From Paracoccus saliphilus (GTDB lineage: Bacteria > Pseudomonadota > Alphaproteobacteria > Rhodobacterales > Rhodobacteraceae): 64,000 bases of DNA. The notes under the pieces are model-generated. The model saw nothing but the letters and a program-made list of their open reading frames with translations, did no database searches and was not told where the DNA came from. This document shows positions 42,760-51,339 of this stretch, in pieces. The translations under genes and the position numbers were made by a program. Location: NCBI RefSeq assembly GCF_028553805.1, contig NZ_CP067140.1:2232001-2296000 (forward strand). Reading direction: 5' to 3'. The first letter of the stretch is position 1, and each line of letters begins with the position of its first letter.

Positions 42760-43110
42760 TCAGTTCGCGAGTGCTGTGATCATAATCTCAACCTTGATTT
42801 CAGGACGTGCGAGTTTCGCTTCGGACGTGACGCGGGACGGCGTCTCGCCAGCCGTGACCCAGCTGTCCCAGACCTCGTTCATGCGGGGAAAATCAACGAT
42901 ATTGGCCAGGTAGATTTCGGCCCGAAGAATGTTACTGCGGACCAGCCCCGCCTCGGCGAGCAGCACGTCGATGCGATCCAATACGCTCGTCGTCTGCTCA
43001 GCGACATCACCAGAGGTATCTGTCGGGACAATCCCGGAAAAATATGCAATTCCCCCGGCAATCACGACGTCAGACATGCGCGATCCGGCATTGATACGTT
43101 TGATGGTCAT
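42760..43110 (-). CDS. RidA family protein
   Basis: A 116-residue trimeric RidA/YjgF-type protein. Features are GIAYFSGIVPTDTSGDVAEQ, the TTSVLDRIDVLLAEAGL helix, FPRMNEVWDSWV, and a C-terminal ARPEIKVEIMITALAN. The Arg that binds the 2-imino acid carboxylate in canonical RidA (PAR) aligns with LARPEIKVE, so it is present. RidA proteins hydrolyse reactive enamines and imines. It sits 10 bp after acuI, so an amino- or imino-type intermediate may arise in this pathway, though RidA genes are also frequent companions without a known role. Confidence 0.88.
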   Translation of the reverse strand: MTIKRINAGSRMSDVVIAGGIAYFSGIVPTDTSGDVAEQTTSVLDRIDVLLAEAGLVRSNILRAEIYLANIVDFPRMNEVWDSWVTAGETPSRVTSEAKLARPEIKVEIMITALAN

Positions 43111-43120
43111 GGCGAACTCC

Positions 43121-44098
43121 TCATTTATTTACATCCACGACCACCCGGCCGCGGAGATTTCCTTTGATGATTTCGGCTGCGGTCGGGATCACATCTCCAA
43201 GTCCAATGGTCTTGGTGATGTCTCCCGGGATCTGCCCATCCAACAGGTGCGCGATCTCGGCCCAGGCACCTTCACGCTCATGAATGGGACGTGTAACACT
43301 GTTGATCCCGAAAAGCGCAATTCCCCGAAGAATGAAGGGGGCGACTGAACCGGGAAGGTCGAGCCCCTGCGCCATACCGCAAGCCGCAACCGCTCCATCC
43401 GCCTTGATACTGGCACAGACATTGGCAAGAGTGTGACTTCCGACGCTGTCGACAGCGGCGGCCCATCTTTCCCTCTGAAGCGGCTTGCCAGCGCTTGACA
43501 GGGTGGCCCGATCCACGATCTCCGTCGCGCCAAGCTGCCTTAGGTATTCAGTCTCGTTGGAACGACCTGTCGAGGCGTGAACTTCAAAGCCTTTCTTCGA
43601 CAAAAAATAGGTCGCGAAGCTTCCAACTCCACCGGCTGCACCAGTAACCAGGACCGGACCGTCTGCCGGTTTCACGCCAAAACGCTCAAGGGCCTGAATG
43701 CAGAGCATTGCCGTATAGCCAGCAGTCCCGATCTCCATGGTTTGTTTTGATGAAAGACTTTCCGGCATCTGTATCAGCCAGTCGCCGTGGACGCAGGCGC
43801 TCTGAGCCAGCCCACCCCAATGATTCTCACCTACCCCCCAACCATTGAGAAGAACCCGGTCGCCGACGGCGAACCGATCACTGTCCGAGCGGCGAACAGT
43901 GCCAACGAAATCAATCCCCGGGACCATCGGATAGCTTCTGACGACAGGCCCTGAATTGGTGATCGCCAGCGCGTCCTTGTAGTTCAGCGTGCTATATTCA
44001 ACATCCACCAGCACATCCGCCTTTGGCAGGTCACCTTGGTCGAGTTGGCTGACTTTTGCTTCGAATTCAGGATCTTTGGTCAGGATTATGGCTTTCAT
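43121..44098 (-). CDS. acuI: acrylyl-CoA reductase (NADPH) / YhdH-type MDR oxidoreductase
   Basis: A 325-residue zinc-free medium-chain dehydrogenase. The opening MKAIILTKDPEFEAKVSQLD, then DVEYSTLNYKDALAI, MVPGIDFVGTV, RVLLNGWGVGENHWGGLAQ, ETMEIGTAGYTAML-like and VTGAAGGVGSFA, is diagnostic for the AcuI/YhdH family. These reduce acrylyl-CoA to propionyl-CoA with NADPH and protect against toxic acrylyl-CoA, for example in DMSP or 3-hydroxypropionate metabolism. A GGAGGAAG box precedes the ATG. It heads the minus-strand operon and is divergent from tctC, the acyl-CoA dehydrogenase and the CoA transferase, which fits an acyl-CoA pathway. No DMSP lyase is present here. Confidence 0.92.
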   Translation of the reverse strand: MKAIILTKDPEFEAKVSQLDQGDLPKADVLVDVEYSTLNYKDALAITNSGPVVRSYPMVPGIDFVGTVRRSDSDRFAVGDRVLLNGWGVGENHWGGLAQSACVHGDWLIQMPESLSSKQTMEIGTAGYTAMLCIQALERFGVKPADGPVLVTGAAGGVGSFATYFLSKKGFEVHASTGRSNETEYLRQLGATEIVDRATLSSAGKPLQRERWAAAVDSVGSHTLANVCASIKADGAVAACGMAQGLDLPGSVAPFILRGIALFGINSVTRPIHEREGAWAEIAHLLDGQIPGDITKTIGLGDVIPTAAEIIKGNLRGRVVVDVNK

Positions 44099-44198
44099 GT
44101 ACTTCCTCCAATTTCACTGTCGGCGCGCGCATTTTTGATCCCGGCAAGCGCGCGTTTAAAGTTGTTACGAGCCGACGGTCATGATGCGCACAACCAAA

Positions 44199-44212
44199 TG
44201 ACACTAGTGTCA
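44199..44212. promoter_or_regulatory. palindrome TGACACTAGTGTCA, candidate operator (acuI side)
   Basis: A perfect 14-bp inverted repeat 101 bases upstream of the acuI start, in the 441-bp divergent gap 44099-44539. A closely similar element lies at 44455-44466 nearer tctC. The pair suggests one regulator acting on both promoters. The rest of this gap shows no gene. Confidence 0.6.
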
Positions 44213-44454
44213 CTAATGACATATTATCTGATGATAATGCCTACATCGGTCGACAATATAGAAGCAAGGAAAAAGTGCCCGAGAGGAAAAATCGACCTTC
44301 CGCTCCCGATGTGAGCACTACCCCTTCGATTGCTTTAACACAATCAATACATTGATAATAAATGATATATATAATTCCGAGATTGAAGGCCCTAGCAACC
44401 GTGCACACCCTCATCCTCGTCAAGCCTTTGGGGCATACCTGCATTGTCCTTATT

Positions 44455-44466
44455 GACACATGTGTC
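44455..44466. promoter_or_regulatory. palindrome GACACATGTGTC, candidate operator (tctC side)
   Basis: A perfect 12-bp inverted repeat, preceded by T and followed by C. It differs from the 44199 element only at the two central bases and the outer right base. It overlaps a TTGACA hexamer (44453-44458) about 82 bases before the tctC start, so a bound protein would cover a possible -35 box. Confidence 0.6.
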
Positions 44467-44539
44467 CTAATGTTGTGTCCTGACGCAACGGCTGCCGCGT
44501 AACAGGCAGGCGACCAACACAACAGAGAGGTTCACCATC

Positions 44540-45511
44540 ATGAAAAACACAATGCTTGCAGCAATATTGACGGCGACGGCAGCACTGACGGCCCCAATGG
44601 CAACTGCCGCCGACTATCCGTCAAAGCCCGTCGATCTCGTTATAGGATTTCCGCCCGGCGGACCGACAGACATTCTCGGACGGGTCATCGCAGAGAACTT
44701 GTCCAAGGAGCTAGGGCAAAGCGTTGTCGTAGTGAACCAAGGCGGCGCAGGCGGTGTGGTCGGCTCCAACGCCGTCGCAAAGGCCAAGCCGGACGGATAT
44801 ACGCTGCTCGTGGCGGTGCAATCTGCACTGACGCGGGCAAAGGCTTTGGGAATTGATGTTCCCTACGAACCTGTTACTGATTTCGAATACATCCGCAAGG
44901 TCGCAGAACAGCGCAACCTTCTGGTGGTAAATCCCGAAACTCCGGCCAAGACCGTCGAAGAACTTATTGCCTATGCCAAGGAGCACCCGGGCGAATTGAA
45001 CACCGGCGGCACCTTTGGGGCGTCATCGCACATTGCGTCCTCCCTGTTCGACATGAGCAACGGTACCGAGATGACTTTCATCAACTACTCCGGTGGCGGC
45101 CCTGCGTTGATCGACTTGCTATCCGGCGTGATCCAAGTGGCCTTCTTCACGGAATCACAAGTTGCTGAACACGTCCGGTCGGGCTCACTACGCGCCCTCG
45201 CCGTTGCCTCCGAGAAGCACTCCGCCACCTTCCCGGATCTGCCCACCGTCAGTGAAGCTGGTGGAGCAGAATTGGAAATCTCACCTTGGTTTGGCATTGC
45301 GGCCCCGGCAGGCACGCCGGAAGACACGCTCGAGGTCATCGGAGATGCGCTGGACCGGATGAACAGCAATGAGGGCTATCTTGATCAGCTTGTGACGATC
45401 GGTGCCGTACCGGTCGAAGGCAGCACGCCGGAGACACTCTCTGCCGAAGTTGCTGAAGAGATCCCCTTCTGGGCCGATTGGGCCGCGAAGGTCGATTTCA
45501 AAAAACAGTAA
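44540..45511 (+). CDS. tctC: tripartite tricarboxylate transporter substrate-binding protein (TctC), second system
   Basis: A 323-residue Bug-family receptor. A signal peptide (MKNTMLAAILTATAALTAPM, cleavage after TAAAD-like AATAA) is followed by YPSKPVDLVIGFPPGGPTDI, VVVVNQGGAGGVVGSNAVAK, KPDGYTLL, and LIAYAKEHPGELNTGGTFGA. The carboxylate-binding loop GGPTDILG replaces the commoner GG..D. An AGAGAGG box precedes the ATG. Its tctA and tctB partners are on the opposite strand across the divergent promoter, an unusual split. The ligand is unknown; the downstream acyl-CoA dehydrogenase and CoA transferase suggest a carboxylic acid degraded as its CoA ester. Confidence 0.92.
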   Translation: MKNTMLAAILTATAALTAPMATAADYPSKPVDLVIGFPPGGPTDILGRVIAENLSKELGQSVVVVNQGGAGGVVGSNAVAKAKPDGYTLLVAVQSALTRAKALGIDVPYEPVTDFEYIRKVAEQRNLLVVNPETPAKTVEELIAYAKEHPGELNTGGTFGASSHIASSLFDMSNGTEMTFINYSGGGPALIDLLSGVIQVAFFTESQVAEHVRSGSLRALAVASEKHSATFPDLPTVSEAGGAELEISPWFGIAAPAGTPEDTLEVIGDALDRMNSNEGYLDQLVTIGAVPVEGSTPETLSAEVAEEIPFWADWAAKVDFKKQ

Positions 45512-45530
45512 CCGCCAAAGGCTGACCGCA

Positions 45531-46724
45531 ATGACCTTCTTTGCTTCTTTCGATGCCGTGCTTAGTCAGGACGAGCAAGCGATCGTTGATCGCGCCAGGG
45601 CCTTCTGTGCAGGCCAGTTCGCTCGGGAAGTGCACACTGCCTACCTGGAACATCGAGCGTTTGATCCGGCGATGATCGACGACTGGGCCAAGCTTGGAAT
45701 GCTCGGCTTGATGGTGGACAAATCTCAAGGAGGATTTGGGGCAAGCTTTGCTTGCAAAGTTCGTGTCGCCCAGGAAATGGCGACAAAATCATTTGCGGCA
45801 GCCTTCGCGATAAACAATCTCCAGGGAACCGTCGCGCGCATCGCTCGCGACGGTTCGGACCTCCAACAAAGAAATCTTTTGCCCGATATGATGACTGGCT
45901 CCCTTTTGTCGGCGCCAGCCATGTCGGAGCCCCAGGCCGGATCGGACCTTCCTGCGATAGAAACTGTGGCTACGCGGGTTTCCGGCGGATGGAAGCTCAA
46001 CGGGCGCAAACGTTGGATCACTAATGGCACCATTTCCGGGATGTTTTCGGTCATGGCCAAGGTCGATGACGGTAACGGCCCGAACGGGATCGGCACATTC
46101 GCTGTTCTCGACCCCGAACTGAACCAGGTTTCCAGAACGGCGCTGCCTCTCCCCGGTGCGATGAATTTTCGCCTGGCCGACCTCCTTCTCGATGATTTCG
46201 TGCTTCCTGAATGGGCTATGCTCCAACCGCCTGGCGAGGGCTTCAAGACGTCCCTTCAGGCGATCAACGCCGCGAGGGTTCATGTCGCAGGCATGGCCGT
46301 GGCGACCCTCTACGCCGGATTGACGGAAGCCGTTGAATACACATCGGGCCGCCTCGCCTTCGGCAAGCCGGTGATCGAGCAGCAAGGTCTATCCTGGCAA
46401 CTGGCAGAAGTTGCGACCCGTCTCGAAGCCGCACAGGCACTCGTGATCCACGCGGCGCGTTCGATCGACAACATGAGGAATGTCGTAACGCTTGCAGCCC
46501 AGGCAAAGGTCTTTGCGGTAGAAACTGCCATTTGGGGCCTGGAGCGATGTCTAAGCGCAATGGGTGCGATCGGTGCGACCCAAGCACATCGCATCACAAT
46601 GCATCTCTCCGAAGTTCGCCTCGGCGGTTTCGGCGACGGAACAAGCCAGATCCTGACAGATCGGATCGGGCGTGAGCTTCAAAAGACCTATTCTTCCAAC
46701 TCCAGGCAAGGAGCCAAAACATGA
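45531..46724 (+). CDS. acyl-CoA dehydrogenase family protein
   Basis: A 397-residue flavoprotein that by family introduces an alpha-beta double bond into an acyl-CoA. The start at 45531 (MTFFASFDAVLSQDEQAIVD) lies just after tctC; the longer frame overlaps tctC without support. Seen are LGMLGLMVDKSQGGFG, MSEPQAGSDL, the WKLNGRKRWITNG flavin strand, and GRLAFGKPVIEQQGLSWQLA. The catalytic-base region reads GDGTSQIL where most members have YEGT, so the usual Glu appears as Asp. It may have altered activity or use another base. Its stop overlaps the CoA-transferase start (ATGA), indicating a shared pathway. Confidence 0.9.
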   Translation: MTFFASFDAVLSQDEQAIVDRARAFCAGQFAREVHTAYLEHRAFDPAMIDDWAKLGMLGLMVDKSQGGFGASFACKVRVAQEMATKSFAAAFAINNLQGTVARIARDGSDLQQRNLLPDMMTGSLLSAPAMSEPQAGSDLPAIETVATRVSGGWKLNGRKRWITNGTISGMFSVMAKVDDGNGPNGIGTFAVLDPELNQVSRTALPLPGAMNFRLADLLLDDFVLPEWAMLQPPGEGFKTSLQAINAARVHVAGMAVATLYAGLTEAVEYTSGRLAFGKPVIEQQGLSWQLAEVATRLEAAQALVIHAARSIDNMRNVVTLAAQAKVFAVETAIWGLERCLSAMGAIGATQAHRITMHLSEVRLGGFGDGTSQILTDRIGRELQKTYSSNSRQGAKT

Positions 46725-47374
46725 GGAACGTCGTAGTTCCCGATGCGGCAGCGGCTGTCGCAGGCATATCCGATGGCATGACCGTCATGGTTGGCGGGTT
46801 CGGCGGGGCCGGTTTGCCTCGCGTGTTGCTCAAAGCCGTGCTGGAAACCGGTGTGCGCGGCCTGACCGTCATTTCGAACAATGCCGGCACGTCGGGTGAC
46901 GATTTGTCGAGCTGGTTCGAAGCGCATGTCGTCGACAAGATCATTTGCTCCTACCCTCGCAGTGCGGAGGCGTTCACTGAGCAGTATCGACGTGGTGATG
47001 TTGAACTGGAACTGGTACCGCAAGGCACGCTCGTAGAACGTATCCGGGCCGGTGGCGCGGGCCTTGGCGGTTTCTTATGCCCGGTCGGCGTTGGGACGGA
47101 TTTCGCCAAAGGCAAGGAAGTCATCGAGGTTGAGGGGCGCAAGCATTTGCTTGAACTCCCGCTCAAGGCAGATTTCGCGCTCGTCCGCGCGAGGGATGCG
47201 GACACGCTCGGGAACCTGAACTTCAACAAGACGGCACGCAATCATTGCGCTGTTATGACGACCGCTGCACGCGTCACTGTAGCAGAGGCCGCGCGCATCG
47301 TTAAGCCGGGAGCGATGGATCCCGAAGCCATCGTCACCCCATGCATCTTCGTCAACCGTATCCTAAAGGCCTGA
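46721..47374 (+). CDS. 3-oxoacid CoA-transferase subunit A
   Basis: The 217-residue alpha subunit of a class I CoA transferase. Motifs are DGMTVMVGGFGGAGLPRVLL, VISNNAGTSGDDLSSWFEAH, and the CoA-binding GGAGLGGFLCPVGVGTDFAK. In DADTLGNLNFNKTARN the family's GN..Y/F positions are seen. Such enzymes move CoA from succinyl-CoA or acetyl-CoA to a 3-oxo acid or other carboxylate. Overlap with the acyl-CoA dehydrogenase suggests that it activates the acid imported by the TTT system, or acts at the last step. AtoD, ScoA and PcaI are alternatives that sequence alone does not separate. Confidence 0.92.
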   Translation: MRNVVVPDAAAAVAGISDGMTVMVGGFGGAGLPRVLLKAVLETGVRGLTVISNNAGTSGDDLSSWFEAHVVDKIICSYPRSAEAFTEQYRRGDVELELVPQGTLVERIRAGGAGLGGFLCPVGVGTDFAKGKEVIEVEGRKHLLELPLKADFALVRARDADTLGNLNFNKTARNHCAVMTTAARVTVAEAARIVKPGAMDPEAIVTPCIFVNRILKA

Positions 47375-47375
47375 C

Positions 47376-48056
47376 ATGACTCCTTTGTCTCGAAACGCAC
47401 TCGCCCGCATGGTGGCAAATCATCTGCCATCCGAAAGCTTCGTGAACCTTGGGATCGGGGCACCGACAATGGTAGCCAACGCCCTGGATGCCTCCCAAGG
47501 TGTCATTCTGCATAGCGAGAATGGTCTACTGAACGTTGGCCCCGCTCCGGCCGAGGGTGAGGAAAACCACGACCTTATCAATGCCGGAAAGCAACCTGTC
47601 ACCACCCTGCCAGGGGCAAGCTTCTTTGACAGTTCCCTGTCCTTCTCCATGATGCGGGGCGGACATATCGATGTCGCAGTCCTTGGGGCCTTCCAGGTCT
47701 CGGAAGATGGTGACCTGGCCAATTGGAACACGGGACGCGACGACGGCGCACCGCCCGCCGTAGGAGGGGCTGTCGATCTTGCAGTCGGAGCCAGTCAAAT
47801 TTGGGTAATGATGGAGCACACCACTCGTGATGGCGCCCCCCGGATCGTTTCCAGATGCACAATGCCGTTGACCGCTGTCGGAGTCGTGCGCCGAATTTTC
47901 ACCAACCTGTGTCTCATCACGGTCACCGACGCCGGGCTTGTGGTCGATGCGATGATAGATGACCTCGAGTTGAAAGATCTTCAGGCATTGACTGAAGCGA
48001 CATTGACGGCCGCCCCCGCGCTGCGAACGATCAACTCAGACGGCATTGTGACCTGA
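47376..48056 (+). CDS. 3-oxoacid CoA-transferase subunit B
   Basis: The 226-residue beta subunit of the class I CoA transferase. It contains NLGIGAPTMVANAL, the catalytic Glu in ILHSENGLLNVGP, FFDSSLSFSMMRGGHIDVAV, LGAFQVSEDGDLANW, and CTMPLTAVGVVRRIFTNLCL. The SENG motif carries the residue that forms the glutamyl-CoA thioester. It starts one base after subunit A, as expected for a coupled pair. The 122-bp gap downstream separates it from an unrelated membrane protein. Confidence 0.93.
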   Translation: MTPLSRNALARMVANHLPSESFVNLGIGAPTMVANALDASQGVILHSENGLLNVGPAPAEGEENHDLINAGKQPVTTLPGASFFDSSLSFSMMRGGHIDVAVLGAFQVSEDGDLANWNTGRDDGAPPAVGGAVDLAVGASQIWVMMEHTTRDGAPRIVSRCTMPLTAVGVVRRIFTNLCLITVTDAGLVVDAMIDDLELKDLQALTEATLTAAPALRTINSDGIVT

Positions 48057-48178
48057 ATTGTATCCCGGCCTGTTCAGGGCCGCATATCACCCCGTGACCG
48101 GGCCCCTCTGGCGGAAGACGCGGCGCTTTCGTGATGTCGGCACTTGAAACGCGATGACGCCGCGAAGAGAGCGCCTCT

Positions 48179-49252
48179 ATGACCTCGCTAACTCCTAAGC
48201 ACCACTTTGAAAAGTCGTCCACACTTCTCTACTTCCGCTGGCCTTTCTTCGTAACCGCAGCCGGCCTTGCGCTCGGCGCCTTTCTCGGGTGGAGAAGCAC
48301 AGGAACCCTGGAGGGGCTCTTGTTCAGCCTTTTCATCTGCGGAATCCTGGCAGTCCTCGAAATCTCCCTTTCTTTCGACAACGCAATCGTCAATGCGAAC
48401 AAGTTGAGGACGATGTCGCCGGAATGGCAAAAGCGGTTCCTGACCTGGGGCATCCTGATCGCGGTTTTCGGGATGCGGATCGTCTTCCCCATTTTGATCG
48501 TGGTCATCAGTGCCGGTATCGGACCCTGGGAAGCAATATCTCTTTCGATCTACGAACCCGCCCGATACGCCGACATCATGCACGACGCACATTTACCCAT
48601 TGCCGCTTTCGGAGGGACGTTTTTGATGCTTGTCGGGTTGAGCTTCTTCTTTGACACCGAAAAAGAGATTCACTGGATACACTGGCTGGAAACACGCGTG
48701 TGCGGCGCGGCTACGATCCGTGGCATCGAGATTGCAGTCGTCCTTGCGATCGTTCTGGGTCTCTCCCGGTTCATGACGGAAACCCAGACTACAGTATTCC
48801 TTGGCGCAGCAATTTGGGGGATCTTCACCTTCCTTGCAGTCGAAATCCTCGGAAGCCTGCTGGACAGCGACAATGGCTTGACGGTCGAGGCGGCAAAGGG
48901 CGGACTGGGGGCGTTCCTGTATCTTGAGGTGCTTGATGCATCCTTTTCATTCGACGGCGTCATAGGCGCATTTGCCCTGACACAGAATCTGTTCATTATC
49001 GCGATCGGCCTCGGGATTGGCGCTATGTATGTCCGGTCAATGACGATTATGCTGGTCGAAAGACAGACACTTGGAGAGTATCGATATCTCGAGCATGGCG
49101 CGTTTTACGCCGTCGTCTCCCTCTCGATCGTCATGTTCCTGCAAGCAATCATACATATCCCAGAGATCATCACAGGCCTGTTCGGAGCTTCCCTGATTGG
49201 CCTTGCCATGCTGTCATCCATTCGGTGGAACCGGCAGAAGATGGGTAAGTGA
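48179..49252 (+). CDS. DUF475 family integral membrane protein (TerC-like)
   Basis: A 357-residue polytopic membrane protein. The two repeated acidic-helix motifs of the DUF475/TerC superfamily are clear: LEISLSFDNAIVNANKL in the first half and LEVLDASFSFDGVIGAFALT in the second. In this superfamily the membrane-buried Asp residues in F(S)FDN/FDG are thought to bind a metal such as Mn2+ or Ca2+. Relatives include Alx and TerC, linked to metal export and tellurite or acid stress. The first 20 residues are cytosolic and charged. It follows the CoA-transferase genes on the same strand but has no evident metabolic link to them. Nothing else is seen up to 49416. Confidence 0.85.
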   Translation: MTSLTPKHHFEKSSTLLYFRWPFFVTAAGLALGAFLGWRSTGTLEGLLFSLFICGILAVLEISLSFDNAIVNANKLRTMSPEWQKRFLTWGILIAVFGMRIVFPILIVVISAGIGPWEAISLSIYEPARYADIMHDAHLPIAAFGGTFLMLVGLSFFFDTEKEIHWIHWLETRVCGAATIRGIEIAVVLAIVLGLSRFMTETQTTVFLGAAIWGIFTFLAVEILGSLLDSDNGLTVEAAKGGLGAFLYLEVLDASFSFDGVIGAFALTQNLFIIAIGLGIGAMYVRSMTIMLVERQTLGEYRYLEHGAFYAVVSLSIVMFLQAIIHIPEIITGLFGASLIGLAMLSSIRWNRQKMGK

Positions 49253-49416
49253 AGTTCATCGCCATCGCATACATAGCCAATGAGGTTGTCTCTGGCAGGA
49301 TTTCGATCAACCGCATTAGTCATGAGGTTCCGGATCTGCGTTTCGGCGGTCGACGCCTAGAAGGGCCCATCCGTCAGCTGACCGTTCAGGGTCATTCCTC
49401 TCTCCTGCCTTTGGTG

Positions 49417-50013
49417 TCAATCAAGTGCCGTTGCGAGAAAGGCCGAACGCGTCATGATCCTCTCGACGAAATGTGAGAGCTCCGGAAAATCGGCCCTCCA
49501 GTCCAAATCCGGATAACGGAAATCGAGATATCCCAGCGCGCATCCAGTGGCGATATCGCCGATGTCATATGTCTTCCCTTGCCGGGCATCATCGCACATG
49601 ACGGCAAGGGCGTGACGGACCTTGTCCATCTGACCGTGCACCCATTCCGGCCAACGCATCGGCTCAGGCCGCAGCGTCGTCTCGTAGCGCGCGAGCAGCG
49701 CGGCTTCCATCAGACCATCGGCCAGCGCCTCGCGACGCAGAGCCCTCCACAGCGCCATTCCCTTAGGATAAAGTGGAGTCGTCTCACCCAGATAGCGGCA
49801 GATGACAGAACTGTCGTAAAGCACCTCGCCGCCAGGCAGTCGTAATGCCGGAATCCTGCCCAATGGATTGGCGTTGGTCAGGCCCTCATGCAAAGTAATG
49901 GGGCTGGCGAAGACCTCGACCAGTTCCAACTCGTGCCCGACCTCCTGCGCGACGATGCGGACCTTGCGAACGAAGGGCGAGGGTGCAGCAAAATACAGGC
50001 AGGGCACCCTCAT
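49417..50013 (-). CDS. glutathione S-transferase family protein
   Basis: A 198-residue GST-fold protein. The N-terminal domain begins VPCLYFAAPSPFVRKVRIVA with a Ser near the usual catalytic position (APSPF.RKV), then ANPLGRIPALRLPGGEVLYD with the cis-Pro, and DSSVICRYL, which holds the gamma-glutamyl binding Ser. The C-terminal helical domain has the N-capping segment YDIGDIATGCALGYLDFRY. Its ATG overlaps the TRAP large-permease stop (ATGA), so it is the fourth gene of the dctP-dctQ-dctM-GST unit. This suggests a glutathione-linked step or isomerisation in the catabolism of the TRAP substrate. Confidence 0.9.
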   Translation of the reverse strand: MRVPCLYFAAPSPFVRKVRIVAQEVGHELELVEVFASPITLHEGLTNANPLGRIPALRLPGGEVLYDSSVICRYLGETTPLYPKGMALWRALRREALADGLMEAALLARYETTLRPEPMRWPEWVHGQMDKVRHALAVMCDDARQGKTYDIGDIATGCALGYLDFRYPDLDWRADFPELSHFVERIMTRSAFLATALD

Positions 50014-51302
50014 AGAAACACTCTCGGAAGCAGCATTGATATCGTCGGAATCATCGTCAGCAGCAGCAACGCCGCCACTAGCGCGATGAAAAAGGGCCAG
50101 GCATGGCGGACGTAGTCCTCGAGCCGAACCTTGGCGATCGAGATAGTGATGAACATCATCGTCCCAACAGGCGGGGTGAAGCCCGCGATGGTCAGGTTGA
50201 CCGCCATGACGATACCGAAATGAACCGGATCGATACCTATCTGTGTCGCGACCGGTAGTAGCAGCGGCGTCATCAGGATAATCGCCGACCCTCCCTCGAA
50301 GAAGAACCCGATGAACAGCAGCAGGACATTAACAACCAGTAGGAAGATGATGGGATCATGTATCGAGACGAGAAGGAAATCCGAGAAAGCCTGCGGTATA
50401 CCTTCCCAGGTCAAGTAGGTCGAAAAGGCGTTGGCGGCGCAGATGATGAACATGACGCCTGCGGTTGCCACCACGGATTCCTCGATGATCGCGCCGACAT
50501 GCCTCCATTTCAGTTCGCGATAAATTACTGCGCCGACAAAAATGGCATAAACGACCGCGACTGCCCCAGCTTCGGTGGGCGTGAAGACCCCGAAGCGTAG
50601 CCCCATGATGATGCCGAAAGGCAGGAAAAGAGCCCAAATACTCTTGCCCAGCTGCGTGGCAATCTCGCGCAGGCTTGCCCGGCGCTCGTGTGAAGGGGCA
50701 TAGCCTCTGCGCCGCGAAATGATCGCCACGGTCACCATCAAGACAACGCAGAGCAACAAACCGGGAAGAAAACCTGCCATGAACATGCTCGCAACCGATA
50801 CGTCCGCCACGAGTGCGTAGAGGATGAGAATGATGCCAGGCGGAATGATCGGGGTTATGCAGGAGGATGCGGCCGTGACGACCGTCGAGAAGGCCTTATC
50901 GTAACCCAGCCGTACCATCTCGGGCACGATCATCTTGGTCTGCATCGCCGCATCGGCATTGGCCGATCCGGATAGTCCTCCCATCATGGCTGACAGTGCT
51001 ACATTGACCTGCGCCATACCTCCACGCAAATGCCCAAAGAGTAGGCTGGCCAGGTTCATGAGCCGTTGGGTGATGCCAGCGTAGTTGAACACAACCCCGG
51101 CGCACGTGAAGAAGGGAATCGCCAGATAGGGAAAACTCTCCATCGAGGCGACCATCGTCTGGATCATGGTTTCTTTTGGCATGAAAGTATTGACCATACC
51201 GAAGTAGAAAGCAGTTGCCATCAAAAGCGAGACTGCGATGGGCACCCTCAGAGCAAAGAGCGAAAATAGCAAGATAACGGGCGAAAACGAAAGGAGCGTC
51301 AT
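50010..51302 (-). CDS. dctM: TRAP transporter large permease (DctM), second system
   Basis: A 430-residue polytopic permease with DctM motifs: FPYLAIPFFTCAGVVFNYAG, MMGGLSGSANADAAMQTKMI, CITPIIPPGIILILYALVAD, LRFGVFTPTEAGAVAVVYAI, and a C-terminal GFTPPVGTMMFITISIAKV. It starts 37 bp after the small permease stop and overlaps the following GST gene. It forms the Na+-coupled channel for the substrate delivered by the DctP protein at 51948. Confidence 0.93.
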   Translation of the reverse strand: MTLLSFSPVILLFSLFALRVPIAVSLLMATAFYFGMVNTFMPKETMIQTMVASMESFPYLAIPFFTCAGVVFNYAGITQRLMNLASLLFGHLRGGMAQVNVALSAMMGGLSGSANADAAMQTKMIVPEMVRLGYDKAFSTVVTAASSCITPIIPPGIILILYALVADVSVASMFMAGFLPGLLLCVVLMVTVAIISRRRGYAPSHERRASLREIATQLGKSIWALFLPFGIIMGLRFGVFTPTEAGAVAVVYAIFVGAVIYRELKWRHVGAIIEESVVATAGVMFIICAANAFSTYLTWEGIPQAFSDFLLVSIHDPIIFLLVVNVLLLFIGFFFEGGSAIILMTPLLLPVATQIGIDPVHFGIVMAVNLTIAGFTPPVGTMMFITISIAKVRLEDYVRHAWPFFIALVAALLLLTMIPTISMLLPRVFL

Positions 51303-51339
51303 TGGAGTTCCTTCGGATTATGCTTGGACCACATGCGTT

